From CAYOLL01 sp964404765 [NCBI: uncultured Gemmatimonadota bacterium] (GTDB taxonomy: Bacteria > 4572-55): a DNA stretch of 25,916 nucleotides. Below are positions 8,701 through 14,579 of the stretch, in pieces. The stretch is from positions 1 to 25,916 of the forward strand of contig CAYOLL010000081.1 of NCBI GenBank assembly GCA_964404765.1. The letters run 5' to 3'. Within the stretch, counting starts at the first letter, position 1, and each line of letters opens with the position of its first letter. A program made the position numbers and the translations under genes. Under the pieces are notes generated by a model. That model was not told where the DNA came from and did not search any database. It saw nothing but the letters and a program-made list of their open reading frames with translations.

Positions 8701-8931
8701 CGGCCATCTCGTCTGGCGCAGGGAAAGGGTTTGGAGATTAGGCAGAGCACACGCGTGTTCGGCCAATTCGGGTTTTTCAATAATGTCCAGGCCCAGGCCA
8801 ATGACCCGCTGTTGGTCGTCTAAGGTGTAAACGCCTGTGGAGTAATTTTTGGCATAATAACCCAACGGCACGGTTTTAAACGTCTGGCCGGTTATTTTTT
8901 CCATTTGATTGATGCGGTCTAAGTCGGTCAT
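5716..8931 (-). CDS. LRR-Roc-COR-TIR protein (ROCO-family STAND-like NTPase)
   Basis: A 1071-residue protein with domains in this order: unique N-terminus (1-65), 22-residue internalin-type leucine-rich repeats (about 66-200, LTTLDLRGNKIDDISFLQG), Roc GTPase (about 250-430), COR (about 435-750), a Glu/Lys-rich coiled coil (about 790-875) and TIR (about 888-1030). Roc motifs: P-loop GEPGAGKTS at 261-269, DFGGQ at 316-320, and NEHD at 371-374 where NKxD is usual. The TIR begins EIFVSYAW and keeps the candidate catalytic glutamate in SENCMYEL (E962), so NAD+ cleavage is plausible. Bacterial proteins of this architecture are suspected sensors in immunity or programmed death; that role is inference here. 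A REP hairpin is inserted in frame at 6861-6893. A MazF pair lies just upstream. Confidence 0.9.
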   Translation of the reverse strand: MTDLDRINQMEKITGQTFKTVPLGYYAKNYSTGVYTLDDQQRVIGLGLDIIEKPELAEHACALPNLQTLSLRQTRWPDYTFLSGLTGLTTLYLSSNQISDISFLQRLTSLTMLYLRGNKISKISFLQGLRGLTTLDLRGNKIDDISFLQGLIGLTTLDLRGNKINDISFLQRLIGLTKLDLGWNQIKQLPEFLLDFNAEITWQRKEKYYSINENEIGVEENPFEEPPINVIKQGKAAIRIYYDQIRDGTLPLYEARLMFVGEPGAGKTSLMQKLLDETHAIPNEADKSTLGICIRPGWRFASPLHAGTEFAANLWDFGGQEIQYLLHQFFLTSRCLYVLLADDRKQRTDFDYWFQAIDLLGGGSPTLVVLNEHDYKSITNFDLAEYRRRFPNLSIESCAVDLARKDGQNDPRFAGLQADIQKKLATLKHVGDPLPKRWPEVRQTLEQRREQGVNHIAWAEFQAVCAQHHIAKEDYQLQLSQYLHDLGILLHFQHDANLLDTVFLNPHWVVKALYEILADKTLETQQGEFDRDWLFRQWQACGYSRFECGKLLNLMLKNQFELCFPLDDRGERFLAPQLLPTSEMSPALLIGNLSSSSSGVQVPGTSGSLQFRYQYAFMPRGLMSRLIVRLHEYLAKSDGKSLCWRSGAILQDGNALAKITESFDAKTGGKGLHIVIWEENPKGSTAKPLGSRSSRQKELLRIIRHEIDTIHHRSFPNLKPTLLIPCNCESCQSLAEPFFFDYANLLHFRDKLRKTTRECGLSGADVGIDGLIEGVMDRENQKSTFLEKVGFSDRSMTDFRNMEEMVHALSSEEDEMDLQQLYKEKLERLQGAWLIENDHATKFKLEKQIAELKEEAAKMGVTLPEASKPAISESQKSDTPAPITASNEKEIFVSYAWGGDSAKMVDELDKTLQEKGITIIRDKRDLGYKGRIKDFMDKIGRGKAVIVVISKKYLESENCMYELVQIAKNGKFYDRIFPIVLEDAQIYKPVARIKYVKHWEDQIKELDEAMKTVNSANLQGFRESIDEYTEIRATIGELTNTLKDMNTLTPEMHAQYGFADMIKAIKQKMNE
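6861..6893. repeat. REP hairpin (copy 1) inside the LRR-Roc-COR-TIR gene
   Basis: Arms ACCCTAAGGGTT (6861-6872) and AACCCTTAGGGT (6882-6893) form a perfect 12-bp stem around a 9-nt loop. The same arms bound the transposase gene near 20.8-21.7 kb. In the gene's frame the element reads NPKGSTAKPLGS, so the reading frame is preserved across the insertion. Confidence 0.9.
8385..8715. repeat. 66-nt tandem repeats encoding the leucine-rich repeats
   Basis: About five 66-nt units with conserved segments such as GCAAAAATGAAATGTCG and GATTTTATTGCCCCTTAAAT. Each encodes one 22-residue LRR. Adjacent units are very similar at DNA level, not only in protein, which suggests recent expansion or homogenisation. 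Confidence 0.85.
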
Positions 8932-8967
8932 TTTATTTAATTTCCAATCTTCAAACGTGGGTTACAA

Positions 8968-9312
8968 TTACAATTCCAAAACGATGATGAGCGCTTTTCG
9001 GATGTCCTGCATGTAGTTGTCATCCAAACGTCCCAGAAGTTTTACGATGCGGGTTTTGTCAATGACGCGGAGTTGCTCGCACAGCAAAACGGAATCCTGG
9101 GTCAGGCCGCCGCTGCCGGCCGGAACATACACGTGGGATGGCAGCATTTTCTGTCGAATTTTGGTGGTAAACGGGGCCATAATTGTATGGGGGCTCACGG
9201 CATTGGCGCGATCCGTCTGTAAAATAACCGCGGGTCGAATACCCGCTTGTTCCGAACCAATCACCGGATTAAGATCGCATAACACCACATCGGCCCGATG
9301 AACAATTACCAT
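8968..9312 (-). CDS. MazF/PemK-type mRNA interferase toxin
   Basis: The 114-residue protein matches the MazF/PemK/ChpB family, sequence-specific endoribonucleases that cut free mRNA. Seen: ADVVLCDLNPVIGSEQAGIRPAVILQ, the family's N-terminal signature with the GSEQAG/RPAVI block; a central API-type strand (TIMAPFTTK); and the C-terminal VLLCEQLRVIDKTRIVKLLG. Its start overlaps the end of the upstream antitoxin gene by 7 nt, the usual translational coupling of a toxin-antitoxin operon. It lies 36 nt upstream of the LRR-Roc-COR-TIR gene on the same strand. Confidence 0.9.
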   Translation of the reverse strand: MVIVHRADVVLCDLNPVIGSEQAGIRPAVILQTDRANAVSPHTIMAPFTTKIRQKMLPSHVYVPAGSGGLTQDSVLLCEQLRVIDKTRIVKLLGRLDDNYMQDIRKALIIVLEL

Positions 9313-9536
9313 GCGATCTCTCCTTTGGCCAGACGGTTTTCATAATCTTGCAAATTTGTCAGATAGTCGCTCATATCGCTTTCGGCCATATCCAGCGCGT
9401 TTTGAAAAAGCTGCCAGGACTGCCAACGCCGCTGATTCTGCCTCATCTGCACGAAATCAATAAAGTCATTGACTTCCTGAAGCAGCGGCTCCGGTAAATG
9501 TTGAATCTTATCAATGGCTTGGTCATAAGCCGTCAT
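9306..9536 (-). CDS. Antitoxin partner of the MazF-type toxin (DUF2281/VapB-like)
   Basis: A 76-residue protein beginning MTAYDQAIDKIQHLPEPLLQEVNDFIDFVQMR, the helix typical of DUF2281-like antitoxins, followed by a Trp/Gln-rich middle and an acidic C-terminal region that would neutralise the toxin. The ATG at 9536 is preferred over the one two codons upstream, because AAAGGAG sits 6 nt before it and directly abuts the other. It overlaps the MazF gene. The N-terminal part probably dimerises and may regulate the operon, by analogy with the family. Confidence 0.75.
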   Translation of the reverse strand: MTAYDQAIDKIQHLPEPLLQEVNDFIDFVQMRQNQRRWQSWQLFQNALDMAESDMSDYLTNLQDYENRLAKGEIAW

Positions 9537-9548
9537 GGTCATCTCCTT

Positions 9549-9620
9549 TTAACGTTGGGTGATCTCCAAAACATGAGCCGGTATTTTTTCCATTTGTTTG
9601 AGGCGGTCTAAGTCGGTCAC
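9549..9620 (-). pseudogene. 5' remnant of a second LRR-Roc-type gene
   Basis: A GTG-started 23-codon frame begins VTDLDRLKQMEKIPA, matching the start of the large Roc gene (MTDLDRINQMEKITG at 8931), and DNA identity is high over about 40 nt. After that the sequence is unrelated and a stop follows. It appears to be the leftover front end of a paralogue, deleted or replaced when the MazF pair came to lie between the two copies. Confidence 0.7.
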
Positions 9621-9658
9621 TTTTACCAGTCTCCAGTTGTCAGTCTTCAATCTTCAAT

Positions 9659-10778
9659 CTACGTCGGTTTTGGCTTGTCCGCTGCGGTGCTGAGACAATT
9701 CACCACCGTCGCCAGCGAGACGGTTTCCAAAATCCAGCGCCGGAAAAAGTCCGAAACAAAGGCGTACTCGCCATCTTGACAGCGCAGAAATTTGGCGTGG
9801 CTGAGTTGGGTCATTGTTTCTGGCAAATTACTCAAAGCCGGTCTTTGCGGCCAGTTCTTTTAGTTTGCCGACTGTTCGCGAGGGCATCTTTTGCGCGCCC
9901 CAGGCCTTGATCGTCTTCTCAAACTCCCGGCCAAACTCCGCTTTGATGGTGTTTTCAAACTCCTTTTCATTCGCAAAATTTGGCCTTTGTTCATACATAA
10001 TGGACAGCAGCTTCTGCGTGAAATAAGGATAGCCCTGGGTATATTTGTGGCAAAGTTCGATTTCTTTTGAGGTCAATTGGAGCGCGTTGTTTTGCAGGTA
10101 TTGAGAGACCAATCCGGTCACCTGTTCTTTGGAGAACCAGGTGAGTTCAACGGCCTCGAACTTGAGGCCTGAGCCGACGATTTCTTTCAAATTCAGATTG
10201 CCGAGCAAATCATTCATGGAACAATTGGCGGCATACATGCAGCTAAACGCTTTTGGTTTGGCGGGCAATTCTTTGAGGGTTTCTGCGGTGGCGTTTAATA
10301 ACTTGATAAAAGCGGTCACATCGGCGGCGTTTGTCAGGGACAGCGTCTCCAGCATGGAGTCAAACTCATCCACCAAAAAGACGGGATAATAGCCCTGGTT
10401 GAAGGCGACAATCAAGCCGGCGATTAAATTCTTGTAGGTGTTTTTGCCGAACCGCGCCTTCATATCGAACTTGCTTTTCAAGCCGTAATGTAAAAAACCG
10501 AAAAAGTCATCCGCGCCGGCCACACCCTGGACGTTCGCATAAATAAAGACCGGCTTCATGGCCCGGCCTGTTCCGTAATGGATAAAATCGGCCACATAAT
10601 CCGTGCCGGAAGTTTCGAGGCATTGCAAAAGAGACGTCTTGCCGATCTGTCGCTCGCCAGTCAGCCAAACATCTCCCTGGGCCTTGCCGAGCAAGTGATT
10701 CATGGCCTTTTGAATCGTTTCTTCCCGATTGAAAAAATCGTTCCTTCTGACAGGGGCATTGTAGATAAAGGGGTTCAT
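9659..10778 (-). pseudogene. AAA-like ATPase with a C-terminal frameshift
   Basis: The main frame (9828-10778, 316 residues) starts MNPFIYNAPVRRNDFFNRE and has Walker A GERQIGKTS at 41-49 and Walker B YPVFLVDEFD at 131-140, followed by the helical region of STAND/AAA ATPases (QGYPYFTQKLLSIMYEQ). It stops at 9828 after AAKTGFE. One frame over, the sequence continues without a gap as RPALSNLPETMTQLSHAK, then FLRCQDGEYAFVSDFFRRWILE, to a stop at 9659. That is the winged-helix end expected in this family, so a 1-nt insertion (or equivalent) has split the gene. A shortened ATPase may still be made. GGAGA 7 nt upstream supports the start. Confidence 0.75.
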
Positions 10779-10823
10779 GGTGTAGTCTCCAGTTAAGAGT
10801 GAACAGTTCGCAGTTGACGGTCT

Positions 10824-10907
10824 TCAATCCTCAGCCGTTTTGGACTTTTTCCCGGGCAATTTGCGTTGCTCGGCCTGCAAGCGGCGCTCGATTTTTTTGA
10901 CCCAACA
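10824..10907 (-). other. Start-less short open frame, possible 3' gene remnant
   Basis: Between MutS2 and the ATPase, a frame without a start codon reads VKKIERRLQAEQRKLPGKK and ends at 10824. Its charged helical character looks like the tail of a lost protein. I cannot name a family. The rest of the 225-nt spacer holds the palindrome at 10911-10938 and a leader rich in AACTG words. Confidence 0.25.
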
Positions 10908-10910
10908 TCA

Positions 10911-10938
10911 ACCATTTTCGTGACATCACGAAAATGGT
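10911..10938. repeat. Near-perfect 28-nt palindrome
   Basis: ACCATTTTCGTGA and TCACGAAAATGGT form a 13-bp inverted repeat with only CA between them. No T run follows on either strand, so it is not a typical terminator. It could be a dyad binding site or the scar of a lost element. Confidence 0.6.
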
Positions 10939-11003
10939 CTAAAACGCTGTTCCTTTCAAAAGTCATCCATCGGATTCAAGATTCAGTGGCTCGGAAATTC
11001 CCC

Positions 11004-13409
11004 TCACAACTTCAGCTTTACCACCGTCACGCCGGAGCCGCCCTCGTTCCAGTCGCCGAGGGTGAATTCCAGGACGCGCGGGTGACGCGGCAGATGTTCG
11101 CCGATCTTCCGGCGCAGTGCGCCCGTGCCCTTGCCGTGAATGATCCGCACCCGCTCCAGCGATGCCAAATAAGCGTTGTCTAAATACTTGTCCACTTCGG
11201 GAATAGCTTCTTCGGCGGTCATGCCGCGCAAGTCCAACTCCGGCTTGATCGCGTCGGTATTGGGCGTAAAGGTCACGGCGGTTTGCGGGCGCGGTTCCGG
11301 CGCAACTTTGGGGCCGGCTTTAGGCTTGGCCAGCGGGCTGCGCACCAGGCGGTTGAGCGGCACGGTAATTTTCAGCGCCCCGGCGGCGACGGTGATTCGC
11401 TCGTCGTCTTTCACCTCCATGACCGTGCCGTCCTTATTCCAATCCAGCAAGCGCACGATGTCGCCTACGCGCGCCTCGGTCAACGTCTCCACCAGCGGTT
11501 CTTCGTATTTTTCCGGGGCGATTTCGCGCTGCTCGGAGGTGATGGTTTTGTGCAACTGTTCGACGACTTTTTCGGCTTTTTCCACAACGGTTTTGGTGGC
11601 CTGTTCGCGCTTGATTTCCTGAATTGTCTCCTTGATCGCCTTCTTAGCGTTTTTGATCAAGTCGGCGGCTTCTTTCAACGCTTTTTCGCGCGCCTCCTGG
11701 CGGAAGGTTTTTAAATCCTCCAGCTTTTGCTGATATTTTTCGACCAGCCGGTCTTGTTGGGCTTTGGCCGTGGCCAGCCCTTCGCGTTCGGCGGCCAGGC
11801 GGCGGTGCTCGTCTTCCAGATGGGCAATCAACTTGGCGATGTCGTGCTCGCCCGATTCACGGCGGCCGCGGGCATTTTGCAGAATGGCGGGCGGCATGCC
11901 GAGACGCTCGGCGATTTCCAGGGCATAACTGCTGCCCGGCATATTCTGATGAAAGCGGAACGTCGGCGTCAGCGTGGCCCGGTCAAACTCCATCGAGCCG
12001 TTGGCGATGTGCGGATGCTCGTGGGCGTACAACTTGAGCGAGCCGTGATGGGTGGTGGCCAGGGTGTGCGCCCGCCGCGCCGTCAGATGATCCAGCAAAC
12101 CCATGCTCAGGGCCGCCCCTTCTTCCGGGTCGGTGCCGGAGCCAAGTTCGTCTAACAAAATCAGCGTCTCCCGGTCGGCCTCGGTGACAAAATGGACGAT
12201 CTGTTTGATGTGGGCGGAAAAGGTGCTTAGGCTCTGCTCCAGCGATTGCTCGTCGCCGATGTCGGCAAAAATTTGGCTGAAAATCGGCAGGGACGAGCCT
12301 TCCGCCGCCGGAATGGGCAGGCCGGTCTGGGCCATTAGCGCAATCAGGCCGACGGTCTTGACCAGCACGGTTTTGCCGCCTGTGTTCGGGCCGGTAATCA
12401 GGATGGTCCGGATGTCCTGTGGGAAATGAATGGAGTTACGCACCACGCTGCTGGCGTTATTTTGGCGACGTTGGAGGTCTTCCAGCAAAAGATGGCGCAT
12501 GTCGCGTAGATTCAGCTCGCAGTCGGGCCCGATGAGCGGCAGGACGCAGGCAAAGTCGTTGGCTAAGCGGGCTTTGGCGCAGGTCACATCCAGATAGATC
12601 AGGGTTTGGTAGGAGACGATCAGGCGATCCAGCGCCTCGCGCACCATATCGGTCATGTTCTGCAGGATGCGGTTGATTTCCTTGCGCTCGTCCATTTCCA
12701 GGGCGCGGATTTCGTTGTTGATGGCGACGGTGGCCAGCGGTTCGATGAAGGCGGTCGCGCCGCTGGTGGATTGATCGTGCACAATGCCGCGAATCTTGCC
12801 GCGCTCCTCGTTGCGCACCGGGATGACGTAACGGCCTTCGCGTTGGGTGATAAAGGCGTCTTTGCGCCCGCCGTCGCTGAGTTTGTGCAGGATTTCGTTG
12901 AGCTTTTGCTGGACATAATCGCGTTTGGTCTGCAAAGCGCGGCGGATGCGTTGCAGTTCCGGCGTGGCGTGATCGTAAATGCCGCCGGCCGGATCAATCG
13001 TCGCTTCGATCTTTTCCTCCAGCGCCTTAAAGCCATGCAAGTCGCGGTTGAGCAGCGTCAGTTGCGGCGCTTTTTCGCGGTGATCGGCCAGAAACGACTG
13101 CACCGTGCGGCTGGCCCGGCACATATCGCCAATGCCGATAAAGTCGGCAATCTCCAGGATGCTGCCGATGGCGCGGGCGCGACCCAGCGCGTCGGTCACA
13201 TCCGGCAGGCGATAGAGCGGGAACTCGCCGGCTTCGTCCAAGATAACGCGCAGTTCGCCGGTCTCGGCCAGCTTGCGCTGGATGAGGTCCAGATCGGTCA
13301 GCGGCTGCAAGGCCATGATGGCGGCCTGCCCGCCAGTGGAAACGGCGCGCTTTGCTAAGATGTCCTTAAGCCGGTCATATTCCAGAATTTTGAGCGTATG
13401 AGAATTCAT
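11004..13409 (-). CDS. mutS2: MutS2 family endonuclease/ATPase
   Basis: An 801-residue protein with the full MutS2 layout: MutS core/lever domains (1-320), ABC-type ATPase with Walker A TGPNTGGKT (about 338-347) and Walker B/signature region LILLDELGSGTDPEEG, a long coiled coil (about 500-640), a KOW-like segment (GDIVRLLDWNKDGTVMEV) and a C-terminal Smr nuclease domain (about 720-801) with LDLRGMTAEEA and HGKGTGALRRKI. MutS2 acts in suppressing recombination and, in some bacteria, in splitting collided ribosomes. The start at 13409 (MNSHTLKILEYDRL) is chosen because the family begins this way; an in-frame ATG lies 16 codons upstream. Neither has a strong ribosome site. Confidence 0.93.
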   Translation of the reverse strand: MNSHTLKILEYDRLKDILAKRAVSTGGQAAIMALQPLTDLDLIQRKLAETGELRVILDEAGEFPLYRLPDVTDALGRARAIGSILEIADFIGIGDMCRASRTVQSFLADHREKAPQLTLLNRDLHGFKALEEKIEATIDPAGGIYDHATPELQRIRRALQTKRDYVQQKLNEILHKLSDGGRKDAFITQREGRYVIPVRNEERGKIRGIVHDQSTSGATAFIEPLATVAINNEIRALEMDERKEINRILQNMTDMVREALDRLIVSYQTLIYLDVTCAKARLANDFACVLPLIGPDCELNLRDMRHLLLEDLQRRQNNASSVVRNSIHFPQDIRTILITGPNTGGKTVLVKTVGLIALMAQTGLPIPAAEGSSLPIFSQIFADIGDEQSLEQSLSTFSAHIKQIVHFVTEADRETLILLDELGSGTDPEEGAALSMGLLDHLTARRAHTLATTHHGSLKLYAHEHPHIANGSMEFDRATLTPTFRFHQNMPGSSYALEIAERLGMPPAILQNARGRRESGEHDIAKLIAHLEDEHRRLAAEREGLATAKAQQDRLVEKYQQKLEDLKTFRQEAREKALKEAADLIKNAKKAIKETIQEIKREQATKTVVEKAEKVVEQLHKTITSEQREIAPEKYEEPLVETLTEARVGDIVRLLDWNKDGTVMEVKDDERITVAAGALKITVPLNRLVRSPLAKPKAGPKVAPEPRPQTAVTFTPNTDAIKPELDLRGMTAEEAIPEVDKYLDNAYLASLERVRIIHGKGTGALRRKIGEHLPRHPRVLEFTLGDWNEGGSGVTVVKLKL

Positions 13410-13471
13410 TTTTCTATTTTTGATTTGGGTTAGGAGATTGCGGTTGATGGCCGGCATTGCATGGCCAGAAT

Positions 13472-13521
13472 GTAGCGCGACTCTCCAGAGTCGCCGCCGC
13501 GAGTCGGGTGACTCGCGCTAC
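13472..13521. repeat. GC-rich palindromic repeat (second REP-like family)
   Basis: The outer arms GTAGCGCGA and TCGCGCTAC are complementary, and each half carries its own smaller dyad (GACTC...GAGTC and GAGTC...GACTC), giving a cruciform-like structure of about 50 nt. It differs in sequence from the CCCTAAGGG family. The stop codon of the next gene (13518-13520) lies inside it. Confidence 0.75.
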
Positions 13522-13781
13522 AATTGCCGGACGTTGACATTCGGGTAGACTTTGGCAAACAGTTCATCGCCCAGCATCAGCTTAATCACTGCCAGGTTGA
13601 CTTCCCGCTCCGAATAGTCGGGGTGGCGGCGACGGACGCCCTCGGCCAGGATGAGACGTTGATTGTCGTTCATCTCGAAGAAGAGTTCGGCCCGGCGGGA
13701 CATGGTCATATTGGCAATGATCTCATATTGTTTGCGCTTAACGGCGATGGGGGTATCGGCCGGCCAGCAGGAAAAGTTCAT
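13518..13781 (-). CDS. Small helical protein downstream of the nucleotidyltransferase
   Basis: An 87-residue protein with the pattern RAELFFEMNDNQRLILAEGVRRRHP-DYSEREVN, then LAVIKLMLGDELFAKVYP. I recognise the RRxHPxxSExE arrangement as typical of small unnamed proteins encoded beside AbiEii-like nucleotidyltransferases, but no function is established. Its start overlaps the end of the nucleotidyltransferase gene (ATGA), implying coupled translation. Its stop codon lies within the palindromic repeat at 13472-13521, so the present C-terminus may have been set by that insertion. Confidence 0.65.
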   Translation of the reverse strand: MNFSCWPADTPIAVKRKQYEIIANMTMSRRAELFFEMNDNQRLILAEGVRRRHPDYSEREVNLAVIKLMLGDELFAKVYPNVNVRQL

Positions 13782-14344
13782 TGAGTGCGCTCCTTCTCAG
13801 ATTTCAGCTTTTCAAACAATTTCTCAACGCCCAATGTTACCGCCCATTTTTGCAAATAGTTTTTATCCAGGTCATCCCATTTTGAAACGGCCACGCCAAA
13901 GGCATCTTTGAATTGCCGTTCCGATTCGCTCATTTTGACCCACTCCAACTTGCTCAAAATAATGTCTTCCGGCGAGGCCACGTAAACCGGTATGCCCAGC
14001 AGTTCTCCGGGCCGGCGACGGGTAAATTCTTCGATGCTGTAGGGGCGGTCTTTAATCAAGATCAGGTCCACTTTCCAGCCTGTCTCAAAGTCAATCACGT
14101 TGAACATGGAGCGGCGCTGAAAGGCATCAAGGGCCGATTCCATATCCACATAATATTGCCCGTCTTCAAACGATTCGACAAACTTTTTAAGCTGAACCGG
14201 CGACGGATCCATCACAATGTCAATATCGTTCGTGGTGCGCAGTTCGCCATACAAGCCGCTGCCGAGCGAGCCGGTGATCATGTAGGCGATGCCGGCGGCG
14301 TTGAGTTTGGTGATGATGCGCTGAAGAAAATTAACCTGGCTCAT
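13778..14344 (-). CDS. AbiEii-like nucleotidyltransferase
   Basis: A 188-residue protein with a polymerase-beta-type nucleotidyltransferase core: ITGSLGSGLYGELRTTNDIDIV gives the G-S motif (25-26) and the two metal-binding aspartates (D40, D42), with a third acid at D93 (WKVDLILIKD). The later block EDIILSKLEWVKMSES resembles the AbiEii/DUF1814-like group, whose members modify tRNA or proteins as toxins in abortive infection, or are uncharacterised. The ATG at 14344 is preferred; a TTG two codons earlier overlaps the upstream stop. The gene is sandwiched between two small helical proteins with touching or overlapping ends, forming one translational unit. Confidence 0.75.
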   Translation of the reverse strand: MSQVNFLQRIITKLNAAGIAYMITGSLGSGLYGELRTTNDIDIVMDPSPVQLKKFVESFEDGQYYVDMESALDAFQRRSMFNVIDFETGWKVDLILIKDRPYSIEEFTRRRPGELLGIPVYVASPEDIILSKLEWVKMSESERQFKDAFGVAVSKWDDLDKNYLQKWAVTLGVEKLFEKLKSEKERTQ

Positions 14345-14346
14345 CG

Positions 14347-14571
14347 TCAAAATCTTCCGGATAATTGGTTGACACGTTCAATCTCCTGGAGCATTAATGG
14401 CCCCATTTCGGCGTCGGTGGCCTGGGGATACATTTTCTTCAGGCGGGCGCGGATGGCCGCGCGGGCCAGGCGCTGCGACTTCAGCATGAGCCACATGCGT
14501 TTACTTGGCGACAGGCTGCCGATCAGTTGCATTTGCTGAAGATCAATGGGGTCAAAGCGTAAAGAATCCAT
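14347..14571 (-). CDS. Small helical protein upstream of the nucleotidyltransferase
   Basis: A 74-residue protein: DPIDLLQQ-like start, then SPSKRMWLMLKSQRLARAAI, RARLKKMYPQATDAEMGPL and MLQEIERVN. The R-x-R-x(5)-P-x(4)-AE pattern parallels the RRxHPxxSExE pattern of the 87-residue protein on the other side of the nucleotidyltransferase, so the two may be distant relatives. It starts 8 nt after the NACHT stop codon and ends just before the nucleotidyltransferase start. No function is known to me. Confidence 0.6.
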   Translation of the reverse strand: MDSLRFDPIDLQQMQLIGSLSPSKRMWLMLKSQRLARAAIRARLKKMYPQATDAEMGPLMLQEIERVNQLSGRF

Positions 14572-14579
14572 AAGGCCAT

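Noticed and set aside
12606-13358. 250-codon plus-strand frame opposite mutS2
   Set aside because: Antisense to an unmistakable MutS2 gene; the composition is that of a complementary-strand shadow.
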